Assembly: GCA_035691865.1 (NCBI GenBank)
Contig: DASSIM010000148.1
Coordinates: forward strand, 1 to 64,000
Source of the DNA: Nitrosopolaris sp035691865
GTDB taxonomy: Archaea; Thermoproteota; Nitrososphaeria; Nitrososphaerales; Nitrososphaeraceae
Direction: 5' to 3'
DNA: 64,000 nucleotides
Both the position numbers and the translations under genes were made by a program. This document shows, in pieces, positions 45,935 to 54,348 of this stretch. Positions within the stretch are counted from its first letter, which is position 1; each line of letters begins with the position of its first letter. Below the pieces are notes generated by a model, which ran no database searches, was not told where the DNA came from, and saw nothing but the letters and a program-made list of their open reading frames with translations.

Positions 45935-46420
45935 TTGTTTAATAGAAAGAATACTAATAAGGATGATGAAAAACAGAGACAAGTCGAACGCTTTTACATT
46001 TTGTTGAAGACATTAATGGATGAATTGTTTGAATATGCACCAAAGTCGGGACATGTCAAGATGCCTTTCAATGTCTCTTTTGGATTGATCCACGACCAGC
46101 GGGACTCTATATTGCTATCAGGGATAGAGCAGAAAACAGGGAAAAAAATGTATCTTTATAACGTCCGAATAATTGGACAGATGTTTGAGGATAAAAGAGA
46201 ACAAATGATTGCGGATAAAACCGCAGATACATTGTTTAGTTGGATTGGAGATGTTTGCTCATTGTACATAGGGCCATTTGTTCATGATTACGTCGCAAAC
46301 ACTCAACATAGAGGGAAGGGAGCTGCAGACAGAACTACTAGACAGATCGTCAGAGGATTTCTAAACAAACTTGTTTCTGACCCTGAATTAAAATATGTTT
46401 TAGATTCTATTAAGGGATAA
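45935..46420 (+). CDS. Conserved hypothetical protein, soluble
   Basis: A 161-residue protein that I do not recognise. It opens with a basic/acidic start (MFNRKNTNKDDEKQRQVERF), then helix and strand elements: FYILLKTLMDELFEYAPKSG, VSFGLIHDQRDSILLSGIEQ, LFSWIGDVCSLYIGPFVHDY and TTRQIVRGFLNKLVSDPELK. No cysteine cluster, signal or membrane segment. TTG start at 45935; no better start in frame near it. The clean composition indicates a real gene. Function unknown. Confidence 0.6.
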   Translation: MFNRKNTNKDDEKQRQVERFYILLKTLMDELFEYAPKSGHVKMPFNVSFGLIHDQRDSILLSGIEQKTGKKMYLYNVRIIGQMFEDKREQMIADKTADTLFSWIGDVCSLYIGPFVHDYVANTQHRGKGAADRTTRQIVRGFLNKLVSDPELKYVLDSIKG

Positions 46421-46459
46421 ATGCATAGACAACGCCACATAGCCGAGACTACTTGATGC

Positions 46460-46714
46460 TCAACAATTTTCGATACTACTGTCCACCACCCTGATGTTGT
46501 TCATTCCAACTCTTCTATCATATTGACCGATCGTTTTTCCCTCAGGACTTTTTATTTGGTAACGATCGTTGCAAGAGCAGGCACTTTGTGGGTTAGTAAC
46601 ATCGAAGTTGATTAGATCCGCATTCAATCCTGCACGACAGTTGGCGCCATGAGCATCCTGAGAACTAGTTCCAGAAGCGTTCCATACTCCTACATCGATG
46701 CCAAGCTGGCATGT
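46460..46714 (-). pseudogene. Open fragment of a cysteine-containing, probably secreted protein
   Basis: Between two stop codons a coding-like minus-strand frame of about 84 codons reads CQLGIDVGVWNASGTSSQDA, CRAGLNADLINFDV, QSACSCNDRYQIKSPEGKTI and GQYDRRVGMNNIRVVD. It has no start codon at its left end. The Asn/Gly/Cys-rich sequence looks like an extracellular domain. I take it as the 3' part of a broken gene. Confidence 0.5.
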
Positions 46715-46830
46715 TCACAGCGTTCACTCATTGATTTTGCCGGGGATGCATAGTTATTGGTAGTGCGTCTTGATTCCATTAATTTTTATTCTTTCTCATA
46801 GGACAAATACAAATTTAGTCAATGGTGGAA

Positions 46831-47706
46831 CTAATATTCCATCAAAAAAAGTTTGTAAAGCTGTCCTGTCTGTCTACTAGTGTACTTCCAATGTTGAATG
46901 CGGTCCTTTAATTCTCTAAATCTCGTTTTGAGAGTTGGATGGATTAAGTTATAAACGTCTTCTCCTATCGTGATTCTGTCAGGTTCAGTAATTGAAGTTA
47001 TTTTTGCAGCTATGCTAATACAGTAACCCAGAATATCAATTGGAGAACTTTTGTCATGCCCATATTGGACAATCGTGTTTTCACCTTCATCTATACCAAT
47101 CTTTATAGTGAGTTCAGGGTAGTCATATTGGTTCAATATAGGGTTGATTCCATTCCTGACTACTGTGATCATTGATTGGGCACAATAGATGGCATTATCA
47201 CATGCGAGCAATTTGTTATAGCTTGATGGGAAGAAGGCAATTACTGCATCACCGACGTACTTTAGGACATATCCCTTATGACTTTGTATTACCGAGGACA
47301 TCTCATACGTAAATGCTCTGATTATGCTGACCAGCTTATCAACGGGCAAAGTCATACTCATATTGGTTGAACCCACTAGATCCACGTACATGATTACGAG
47401 TGGAATCTTTGAATTGATGTGATTCAGGAGAAAGGCCTGAGCAGGCTTCAAATTTGAATCATACTGATAACGTCTCTTCAGAGCCCTCCACATTCTGTCT
47501 TGAGTTTGGGCAACGAGTGTTTCTGTATCAACCGTTATCCTTTGTGGTTCTCCAGAATTGCTACTACCGGTATTACTACCGCTATCACTACCCATTATCA
47601 TATCTACCATTGAATTCACACGATTATGGTGACCTTGATCGGTATTCTTTTTTTCCACCTTTGAATCATTTTTATCAGTATCTTCTTCCACAGAATGCAA
47701 ATTCAC
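46831..47706 (-). CDS. Class III nucleotidyl cyclase-like protein with altered catalytic residues
   Basis: A 291-residue protein: a disordered, Asp/Ser/Gly-rich start (residues 1-60), then a cyclase homology domain. Metal aspartates D109 (MYVDLVGST) and D153 (KYVGDAVIAFFP), and base-selecting K149 and D224, are kept. The transition-state pair that should be Asn and Arg is S231 and K235 in LGYCISIAAKI; in the other cyclase of this window the same place reads LGTTVNIASRL. Activity may be weak or lost, and the protein could act as a regulatory or nucleotide-sensing domain. No fused sensor. Monocistronic on the minus strand. Confidence 0.82.
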   Translation of the reverse strand: MNLHSVEEDTDKNDSKVEKKNTDQGHHNRVNSMVDMIMGSDSGSNTGSSNSGEPQRITVDTETLVAQTQDRMWRALKRRYQYDSNLKPAQAFLLNHINSKIPLVIMYVDLVGSTNMSMTLPVDKLVSIIRAFTYEMSSVIQSHKGYVLKYVGDAVIAFFPSSYNKLLACDNAIYCAQSMITVVRNGINPILNQYDYPELTIKIGIDEGENTIVQYGHDKSSPIDILGYCISIAAKITSITEPDRITIGEDVYNLIHPTLKTRFRELKDRIQHWKYTSRQTGQLYKLFLMEY

Positions 47707-48318
47707 TTAATCAACCTTTATAGTTATATTAGCTTCTTGAGAGTAGCAACTAATTATGCAGTTTGAAAACACAAAAAAGTCGCTCTACCCTGATGTAAAC
47801 AAACAACACAGACAAATAATCAGCAATTAACTGATTGCTTGAGAACTTATTATTCCTGGGAAAATTTCTCTGCTAATAATTTATCGTCATTTGTTATTAA
47901 TTCAATTCGCATCGGATTTGGCGGGTCAATGGTCTATTTGATTGGGATTATCTCCAAAAAAAGGCAGGAAATCAGCTGAGAGAATCTCGTCTTTGAAATC
48001 AACTGCAAATATCCAACGCACTTGTAATAAGTGATACTGATATATATGATCGAACTAAACTTATTCATTATCACTTACCACGAAACAGCTTTACTGATTT
48101 AAGAACAGCAATGCAAGGATGTGGAATTCGATAAGTCGCAATCTGGTATACTACGGGGATAAAGCGTGCAGACGTCATCCTCATCCGCACAAGTATTGTT
48201 AGTACTTTTATTTTCAGCATGACTTTGGCTTGGTAGTATATGTCAAAAATCTGTTCTCTCAAGGGTAGATTAGTAATTATTGATTATTATCCTGCCCGTA
48301 TTCCAGGCATTATTAGTG
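47707..48318. other. Spacer without a supported gene
   Basis: About 610 bases. A 63-codon minus-strand frame at 48071-48262 is basic and has no family; I do not call it. Confidence 0.4.
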
Positions 48319-49062
48319 TCAAAGCTTGATTCCTTGATTTTGAAAAATGACTATTTCTTGAGGCCTAACAGGATGCGATATAATTTGAACAGAGATATCA
48401 TTTTCGTTAAGCATTTCTACATACAATCTAACAACACTTTTTCCCCTTAAAAGTCGGTTGCTGGAAGGTGATTGAATCCAATCTTTACTTTTTTTGTAGC
48501 GAATCATGCTTGTAGCAAGAATAGGAACCTTCAAAGTTACACCATGCTTGACGAGTAACATTAGGAATATCGATAGTAAATGGTTTACGTTACTGAGTCC
48601 AAGTCCAGACTCTATATTGATTTTTTTATAATATAAGTTATAGAAAGAATTCACAGAATCAAAAATTACGATACAAGATTCTGCCATCGAATTTATGACG
48701 TTACTTAAAATTGATTCAAAATTACCCTCGGAAGGAAGGTAAATAGTGATGTTCTTGCGAATATCCTCCATTTTAGGTGGATTATCAACCCGTGTTACTG
48801 TTGTTCCTGCTGCAGTTGGGATAGTCAACTCCTTTAATAACAATCCGGCCTTCACATATGCACTGAACGTCGTGTCCAAGTCTATGTAACTTACTTTTTT
48901 TTTAAAAGTGTAAGGTGACCGCTGTTTTTCCTGCTGCTCCACTCTGCCAAGGCAACTTCGCGATGCAAGCATGGTCGTGAAACAAAGTTTCGCATAGGGG
49001 TCGCTAAATATAAGCGCATTCAACCCCGCGATGCTGAGGATATCGTTATAGACACCGTCCAC
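48319..49062 (-). CDS. RecA/KaiC-like ATPase fold protein lacking Walker A
   Basis: A 247-residue protein whose strand order resembles RadA/KaiC-type ATPases: NALIFSDPYAKLCFTTMLAS where the P-loop should be, KVSYIDLDTTFSAYVKAG, NITIYLPSEGNFESILSNVI, then a Walker-B-like SCIVIFDSVNSFYNLY, and the end KVPILATSMIRYKKSKD with SVVRLYVEML. The GxxGxGKT loop is not present, so it probably does not hydrolyse ATP. It is divergent from a class V aminotransferase gene with only 34 bases between the starts, which suggests a shared control region. Function unknown. Confidence 0.65.
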   Translation of the reverse strand: MDGVYNDILSIAGLNALIFSDPYAKLCFTTMLASRSCLGRVEQQEKQRSPYTFKKKVSYIDLDTTFSAYVKAGLLLKELTIPTAAGTTVTRVDNPPKMEDIRKNITIYLPSEGNFESILSNVINSMAESCIVIFDSVNSFYNLYYKKINIESGLGLSNVNHLLSIFLMLLVKHGVTLKVPILATSMIRYKKSKDWIQSPSSNRLLRGKSVVRLYVEMLNENDISVQIISHPVRPQEIVIFQNQGIKL

Positions 49063-49096
49063 GGATATATAGTGGTGAACGGAGGCAGGATATATA
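49063..49096. promoter_or_regulatory. Very short divergent promoter region
   Basis: Only 34 bases separate the start codons of the RecA-like protein and the aminotransferase. It holds two copies of the sequence atatatagtg (tops at about 49065 and 49090), so both promoters and any operator must overlap here or lie inside the genes. Confidence 0.45.
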
Positions 49097-50395
49097 GTGA
49101 ATTATGAGGGGTTGCGTATTGATGGCAGATCAGATAAATTCCATCCCAATGACATTATTGAATCAGATTCTATCCGCAGAGATTTCCCTGTCACGCTAAG
49201 GAAAGTTTACATGAATAACGGAGCGATCGCTCCTACCCCACTATCCACGATCAAATCAATTACTGATTTTCTTGTGAAATCCTCTGAGGGGGGACCTGGT
49301 TCCACTTTTATTTCCGAATATATAACTACCTTGATGAAGGAGCTTCGCACGAGAATTTCCCATCTGATAAATTGTGAACCTGAAGATATAATTTTCACAC
49401 AAAGTACAACGGAGGGCCTCAATTACGTTTCCAGCGGGATAAACTGGAATAGAAAAGCAGCTGACAGTATTATCGTAAGAGGAGGAACGCATGAGCATTA
49501 TGCAAATTATCTCCCTTGGCTGCACGTATCAAAAAGAAAGGGGATAAAGTTACACGAGCTGAAGATTGACGAAAACGGATATTTCGAACTGGAGGAGCTA
49601 GAGGCTCTTCTCAAAAAGAAGACTAACAACGGAAACCATAAAAATAAAAGTAATAGCGGAAGCACAACCTTGGTCACGTTGAGCCATGCACTTTATAATA
49701 ATGGCTCGATAATGCCAGTTACTGATGTTGGTAAAATTGCTAGAGAAAACCAGGCCCTCTTTTGTTTGGACGCTGCCCAGACAGTAGGTTCGATTTGCGT
49801 AGATGTAAAGAGAATCGGCTGTGACTTCATGGCATTTCCGGCATTCAAATGGATTTGCGGCCCCGTCGGTATGGGAATATTCTATTGCAGTAAGAAAGCT
49901 GCAGAATTTTTGGTGCCTCATTTCATCGGAGGTGAATCTGCAACATTTTCAGTGGATGAAAACCAAAAGCAAAAAAATGTAATCACGTTTGCAGACGGTC
50001 CTGAGAGATTTCAGGCAGGCTTTCGTAATTATAGTGGCGTTGCAGGAATGGAGTCTTCAGTTCGTTATATCTTACGCTTAGGTATAGAAAATATTCGTAG
50101 GAAAAATTTAAAGATAGCCAATGTTCTGCGAGACGAACTTACTAAAATTCCTAATATAAAAATTCATGGGCCTGACGATGAAAACCTGAGGACATCTATT
50201 GTCTCGTTTTCTCCGTCTCCTTCCTCAATAGTAGATTCCAGAACCATTGTAAATAAACTCGAACAAAACGAGATAATATTTGCTGAAAGAGATATTGGAG
50301 GAGGAATGAAGTCGGTGAGGGCAGCGCCCCACTTTTTCAATACAGAAGAAGAAGCAGTGCGCGCGGCCAGTTATCTAAAAGACATTCTAAAGTGA
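49097..50395 (+). CDS. Class V aminotransferase / cysteine desulfurase-like protein
   Basis: A 432-residue PLP enzyme. VYMNNGAIAPTPLS near residue 38, FTQSTTEGLNYVSSGINWN near 100, the PLP-ring pairing HEHY at 132-135, aspartate D225 in LFCLDAAQTVG and the PLP lysine K251 in FPAFKWICGP fix the family. In true cysteine desulfurases a mobile cysteine loop follows near residue 330; here the corresponding region (AGMESSVRYILRLGIENIRR) gives no clear active cysteine, so another reaction, such as an isopenicillin-epimerase-like or desulfinase reaction, is possible. GTG start at 49097. Confidence 0.85.
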   Translation: MNYEGLRIDGRSDKFHPNDIIESDSIRRDFPVTLRKVYMNNGAIAPTPLSTIKSITDFLVKSSEGGPGSTFISEYITTLMKELRTRISHLINCEPEDIIFTQSTTEGLNYVSSGINWNRKAADSIIVRGGTHEHYANYLPWLHVSKRKGIKLHELKIDENGYFELEELEALLKKKTNNGNHKNKSNSGSTTLVTLSHALYNNGSIMPVTDVGKIARENQALFCLDAAQTVGSICVDVKRIGCDFMAFPAFKWICGPVGMGIFYCSKKAAEFLVPHFIGGESATFSVDENQKQKNVITFADGPERFQAGFRNYSGVAGMESSVRYILRLGIENIRRKNLKIANVLRDELTKIPNIKIHGPDDENLRTSIVSFSPSPSSIVDSRTIVNKLEQNEIIFAERDIGGGMKSVRAAPHFFNTEEEAVRAASYLKDILK

Positions 50396-50478
50396 TTACT
50401 ATAAGGTTTCTTTCGTGCTTGCGGATGTTTGATGTTTGACTGTGTAATAGCTAGTGATTATTGTTATGATAGTCGATG

Positions 50479-50748
50479 TCAGAGATCCAGCTGCTGTTTT
50501 TTGCCTTTCTCTCCTTGACCCTCGATGACTATCATGGTCAAAGTCGACCTTACTTTATCAATCCTTCTCACGTGCCACGTAATGGTTTCTCGCAGTTTGT
50601 CCATCGTTTCTGATTTGATCTTTAGTATAATATCATAAACCCCGTACACCCCGCTGACCTCGATAACCTCCGTCAATTTCTTTAACTCTTTTATGATTTC
50701 TTCCTCAGAACCAAGATCACAGTTAATTAAGACATATGCTGTTGGCAT
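50479..50748 (-). CDS. Stand-alone Lrp/AsnC ligand-binding (RAM) domain protein
   Basis: An 89-residue protein that is only the C-terminal domain of Lrp/AsnC regulators: MPTAYVLINCDLGSEEEIIK, VIEVSGVYGVYDIILKIKSE and TWHVRRIDKVRSTLTMIVIE. There is no helix-turn-helix, so it may bind amino acids and pair with a full Lrp protein, such as the one at 17942, to modulate it. ATG at 50748 is chosen over a GTG at 50766 because the domain starts there and an A/T element (aatattata) lies just before it. Short charged tail. Confidence 0.85.
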   Translation of the reverse strand: MPTAYVLINCDLGSEEEIIKELKKLTEVIEVSGVYGVYDIILKIKSETMDKLRETITWHVRRIDKVRSTLTMIVIEGQGEKGKKQQLDL

Positions 50749-51018
50749 CTCATATAATATTTTCACGGCAGTTATTAAACTCTTTTCAAGCCCTGCCTGC
50801 CAGGCTAAAGAAATATGACTGGGGGTTCAAGCCGGTCAGAATCGACGAGCTCTGCTTCTGCCTTCCTTTTGTTCATTCAGAGCCATAAACTCTTCCCTTA
50901 GACTATGTATATAATGATATTATGCACCTAACCAATTTACTTTTGCTACTGTTAGCAAATTATAGACAAAATCGGAATCTGATTAATACCTGTGTGCTCA
51001 TTAATATAACATAGGATT
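50749..51018. other. Divergent spacer
   Basis: About 270 bases between the RAM-domain gene and the cyclase-family gene. An atataatgatattatgc run near 50909-50925 may be a promoter. Nothing else is seen. Confidence 0.4.
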
Positions 51019-51681
51019 ATGAAGGTCATCGATCTTACTCGTGAAATTTCCCCGGAAATCAGGGTTTTTCCTGGCTCTCCACAGCCTGCCTTTATTAAAT
51101 GGTCGAAATTCGATACCCACGGCTATGATTCAGAAGTAATGTTTTTGAGTACCCATACTGGAACCCACATGGATGCTCCTTGTCATTTTATTCTTGCCGG
51201 TAAAAGTGTAGATCAGATTGATGTAAATAGATTTATTTGCAAGAATGCGGTGCTACTGAAGATTGAGAAAGAGGCAAACGAGCTGATCACCCGCCGCGAT
51301 ATCATGGATTGCGGAATTAGCATCGAAAAGAATGATTGTGTGATATTCGATACAGGGTGGGAAAAGCATTATGACAAAAAAGAGAATCAAAAAACTGAAG
51401 ATTATGTAATGGCTAATCCTGGTCTTGGAGCAGATGCGTCACAGTTCCTTGTCGAGAGCAAGGTAAACGCGGTTGCAATAGATGGTCCTAGTATCGATGC
51501 GGGTATAGACCATAATTTTATATCTCATAAAGTTTTGTTGACTAATAATGTCTTAGTAATAGAAAACCTTTGTAATTTAGAAAAATTGGATAATGGGCGG
51601 CGGTTCACTTTCATAGTTACTCCTCTTAAACTAGTCCATGCAACAGGATCACCTATACGTGCAATTGGTATCGTCGAATGA
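51019..51681 (+). CDS. Cyclase-family metal hydrolase (kynurenine formamidase-like)
   Basis: A 220-residue member of the cyclase/KynB family. The N-terminus MKVIDLTREISPEIRVFPGS and the metal motif HTGTHMDAPCHF (about residues 52-63) are the family hallmarks; IDGPSIDAG and the late histidine segment complete the fold. Members hydrolyse N-formylkynurenine, cyclic imides or isatin with Zn or Mn. No tryptophan-catabolism genes are near, so the substrate is open. ATG start with a good A/T promoter 20-30 bases upstream (attaatataac). Confidence 0.9.
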   Translation: MKVIDLTREISPEIRVFPGSPQPAFIKWSKFDTHGYDSEVMFLSTHTGTHMDAPCHFILAGKSVDQIDVNRFICKNAVLLKIEKEANELITRRDIMDCGISIEKNDCVIFDTGWEKHYDKKENQKTEDYVMANPGLGADASQFLVESKVNAVAIDGPSIDAGIDHNFISHKVLLTNNVLVIENLCNLEKLDNGRRFTFIVTPLKLVHATGSPIRAIGIVE

Positions 51682-52274
51682 AATACATATCATGGTTAGA
51701 AACCGTAATTTGCAGTTCAGTCAAATATTGATAATGTGGATACCGATTATTGTACATCGAAATCCTTTTCTATAACAAATATTTTCTGATACTAGCAATG
51801 TCTCTAGCTGAACTCACCATATTTGTGATACTCAGCAGTGAAGAGTATGAAAATTGCCTAAAGTCAAAAGATGGACATAATTTTGGAGAAAGGTTTTGTC
51901 CAAGCCTTGAAACTATTGCAAAACATGTTATGAGAAAATGAGCGTGCCCACTACATCATAATCCCTGATGTTTGAATGATCCTGTTCTGAATATATCTCC
52001 TCAACAAGTCTTTACTCCTGACAGAGATTATTCCACTCGCTTCTAAACACTCTAAGAGTAAACGAATACCAGGCTTTTCATTCGAAGACGGTCCTGCTAT
52101 CCCAAGGGTATGAAGATCAACTTCTGATTTGTTGCATATTAGTCAGGTAATTGGTACGATGAACGTATAGGTAGCTCCTTTACCATCAGCAGAAACCCTA
52201 ACAAAATTATATTATTGGTACAACCATCATAGGATTTGATGGTTGAAATCGTGGATGTAATCGTTATTCCATTT
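51682..52274. other. Spacer with two decayed frames
   Basis: A plus-strand frame to 51941 contains MSLAELTIFVILSSEEYENC and later HNFGERFCPS; it has no family. On the minus strand 51951-52142 an open frame without a start reads DLHTLGIAGPSSNEKPGI and RLLLECLEASGIISVR, which looks like coding sequence of a dead gene. I call neither. Confidence 0.35.
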
Positions 52275-52907
52275 TTACTCTGTGCTAGTCTCCCACTCAC
52301 CTTTATGAGATATCCAAGAAGCCTTCTTCCAGTAATCTCTTATCATCTTCGTAACATTTTCAGAAAAATCATTGTACATTCCAAACCAGCTAATCATACT
52401 GCTATGCCAGAATATCATACTATCCATAAATGGGTTCTCACCGTTCAAACTATTATCATGATAGTAACTCCCTTCTCTTGACCCTCCTGATATTGACGTT
52501 TCCTCCTGCATAATTGTAATCGGGTTCATAGATTGTTGATATTCGTTAATATTTGAACGTTGCAAACATATATCCTCCCCTTTTATTGATTCATTTTTTT
52601 GAACATTCGAAATTGCGCTTTTCAAATCGTCCTCCTTTATGTTTGCTGATTCTTTCATTTGTGGCACAGGACCATAGATTGACGAACCTAGACTCTCAGG
52701 AAGGAATCCATTTCTAACTCCAGTTATGGTAGTTAATTGTTCAGATTTCGACGATGAATCATTTGGTTTCTCATAGGCCAATACAATCTTGGTCTTTTCC
52801 TTTGTATAGAGAGTCTCATTACTCTGACTGTCTTTCTTAGTGTTCCTATAATCTTTAGTTGCTGATTTGATCGGTTTGTTGGGACCTCTTCTTTTCCTTT
52901 CTGTCAA
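52275..52907 (-). CDS. Hypothetical protein with a disordered start and a helical aromatic end
   Basis: A 210-residue protein that I do not recognise. The first 130 residues are polar and low-complexity (TERKRRGPNKPIKSATKDYR, then Ser/Asn/Glu-rich). The last 60 residues form a helical, aromatic-rich segment: NPFMDSMIFWHSSMISWFGM, YNDFSENVTKMIRDYWKKAS. The end recalls amphipathic phasin- or PhaE-like helices, but I would not name it so on this alone. Cytosolic. A long, clean frame with archaeal codon use. Confidence 0.55.
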   Translation of the reverse strand: MTERKRRGPNKPIKSATKDYRNTKKDSQSNETLYTKEKTKIVLAYEKPNDSSSKSEQLTTITGVRNGFLPESLGSSIYGPVPQMKESANIKEDDLKSAISNVQKNESIKGEDICLQRSNINEYQQSMNPITIMQEETSISGGSREGSYYHDNSLNGENPFMDSMIFWHSSMISWFGMYNDFSENVTKMIRDYWKKASWISHKGEWETSTE

Positions 52908-53281
52908 ACTTGTATCCAGCAGGAAACCTAGCAGTTATATAAGTTATTCATTAGTACTAATTCATATCGCCCTGCCTAAAGAGGTTGACTAATGATAGGT
53001 ATGGTAACACCATATTTTTTGAAAGGACGATTGAAATTGAAACAGAAGGGTTAAGTCCATGGTGCTTTAGAAAGATATCCAGAATACCTGCTACGTAACA
53101 TATACGGATAGAGAGTAAACCGTCACCGTCACATCATTACAGCGAAGACAATGTTAAGCAATTATACCTACGAAAAATACTTTATTGCTCAACTGGCACT
53201 CTTAGTTTGTCTTAATTTGCTTGAGACAGCAATTTCTCGATTTCTAACTATCATTTGGCTCTGAATAACCATCATTTGGCT
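52908..53281. other. Spacer without a recognised gene
   Basis: About 370 bases with only short random frames. A near-direct duplication of ctatcatttggctct/ccatcatttggcttt at 53247-53283 is visible. Confidence 0.4.
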
Positions 53282-53479
53282 TTATCCTGTCTCTTTTTCT
53301 GATGAGAAACAAACATTCAAAAGTAATAGTTTGAAATGGCTTGAAATCCAATTTTTTGCCTTCAAAAACCAACACACATCTGGCAACGAGTGTTCCTCCA
53401 TGTCCACGAATTCTAAGCCGATAAAATCGGGTTCATCAACCTTGTCTGGTTTGAACCTACCTGTCCCTATCATTTCCAT
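53282..53479 (-). CDS. Small hypothetical protein (low confidence)
   Basis: A 65-residue frame starting MEMIGTGRFKPDKVDEPDFI. The acidic, aspartate- and proline-rich beginning is coding-like; the end (LLLLNVCFSSEKETG) is less so and may be out of frame. It lies 44 bases downstream of the next gene on the same strand and could be its second cistron. Confidence 0.35.
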   Translation of the reverse strand: MEMIGTGRFKPDKVDEPDFIGLEFVDMEEHSLPDVCWFLKAKNWISSHFKLLLLNVCFSSEKETG

Positions 53480-53523
53480 TTTCTTACGCTAGGTGGCTAG
53501 AATTGACCTTTTTCTTCCTTTAC

Positions 53524-53889
53524 TTAACCATTTAAGGAATCGTTTTCTTCTGTGGCCATGTTTTTTGTTGAAAAATAATCAACAAAGTCCTTGGAAATGT
53601 TAGCTACCTCTGCAAGACGAGCTCGATTGGTTTCGACCTCGTCTTGTCTGATCCAGATAATATTTCCATCCAGATCGATCTCTAACCTTCTTGTTCTCTC
53701 AAGAAATCTGAGAATCGCGTTTATCTTCACAAGGTTCAAAGTTGGCTGGAGTAGCTTTTGCAAATTTCTGACTTTTGGCAACCCAGATACCTTCTTAATA
53801 CTGTTTAGGAAAAAGTTTATCTCATCTTCAGTGATCTCGTTTATAGGTCTTACCTTCTTCTTTTTTGTAAATTTGTTGGATTTGATAAT
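53524..53889 (-). CDS. Small helical protein with an unclear start codon
   Basis: An open frame with strongly coding-like sequence runs from 53889 (after a stop) to 53524, 121 codons: TKKKKVRPINEITEDEINFF, LNSIKKVSGLPKVRNLQKLL, INAILRFLERTRRLEIDLDG then NIIWIRQDEV. The first canonical start (TTG) is at 53781, giving 85 residues, but the protein pattern clearly continues upstream of it, where only ATT/ATC/AAA codons occur. Either an unusual start is used or the 5' end is lost. Winged-helix-like in the middle; no named family. Confidence 0.5.
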   Translation of the reverse strand: MIKSNKFTKKKKVRPINEITEDEINFFLNSIKKVSGLPKVRNLQKLLQPTLNLVKINAILRFLERTRRLEIDLDGNIIWIRQDEVETNRARLAEVANISKDFVDYFSTKNMATEENDSLNG

Positions 53890-54348
53890 TTATTATTACA
53901 TCAATGCCATTTAAAAAATTATGCAACAAGAAAAACAAAGAATACTCTTAGTTGAAGTGGCTGGCAAAGTGAGAGACTGACAGATAATCAATCTGATGTA
54001 TATGTGGTACTAACATAGACTCTTTTTCATCTTGCCGATGCTACACTCTTTCTCATTCTCCCATCAAACGGAAATGCACCTTGCAAAACCCTTCTGGATG
54101 GTTCTTCCATTAGATATATCAATAAATTACACTACAAAGTTACGTTAAAAACAGACGAGGAGAAATGTTAAGAAGTAAAATAGTATGGTCACAATCTCGG
54201 CGGCATCGAGAATGCGAAGGGCTGGACAGCCCTCGGATCCAAACTGAAAGTGTTCAAACATATCTATCCGGTTTCATTGGCGAAAGAACTTCGGCGCAGA
54301 AATCTATTCCATAGATAGCTACATGGGATCATCATGTCATGAAAAGAT
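53890..54348. other. Spacer with a possible gene fragment
   Basis: In 54190-54316 a plus-strand frame reads GHNLGGIENAKGWTALGSKL and KVFKHIYPVSLAKELRRRNL before a stop, with higher G+C than the surroundings, so it may be a fragment of transferred DNA. No ATPase gene that could partner the ABC permease is present. Confidence 0.35.

Noticed and set aside
48071..48262. 63-codon minus-strand frame
   Set aside because: Basic low-information sequence without family or promoter; other frames there are equally open.
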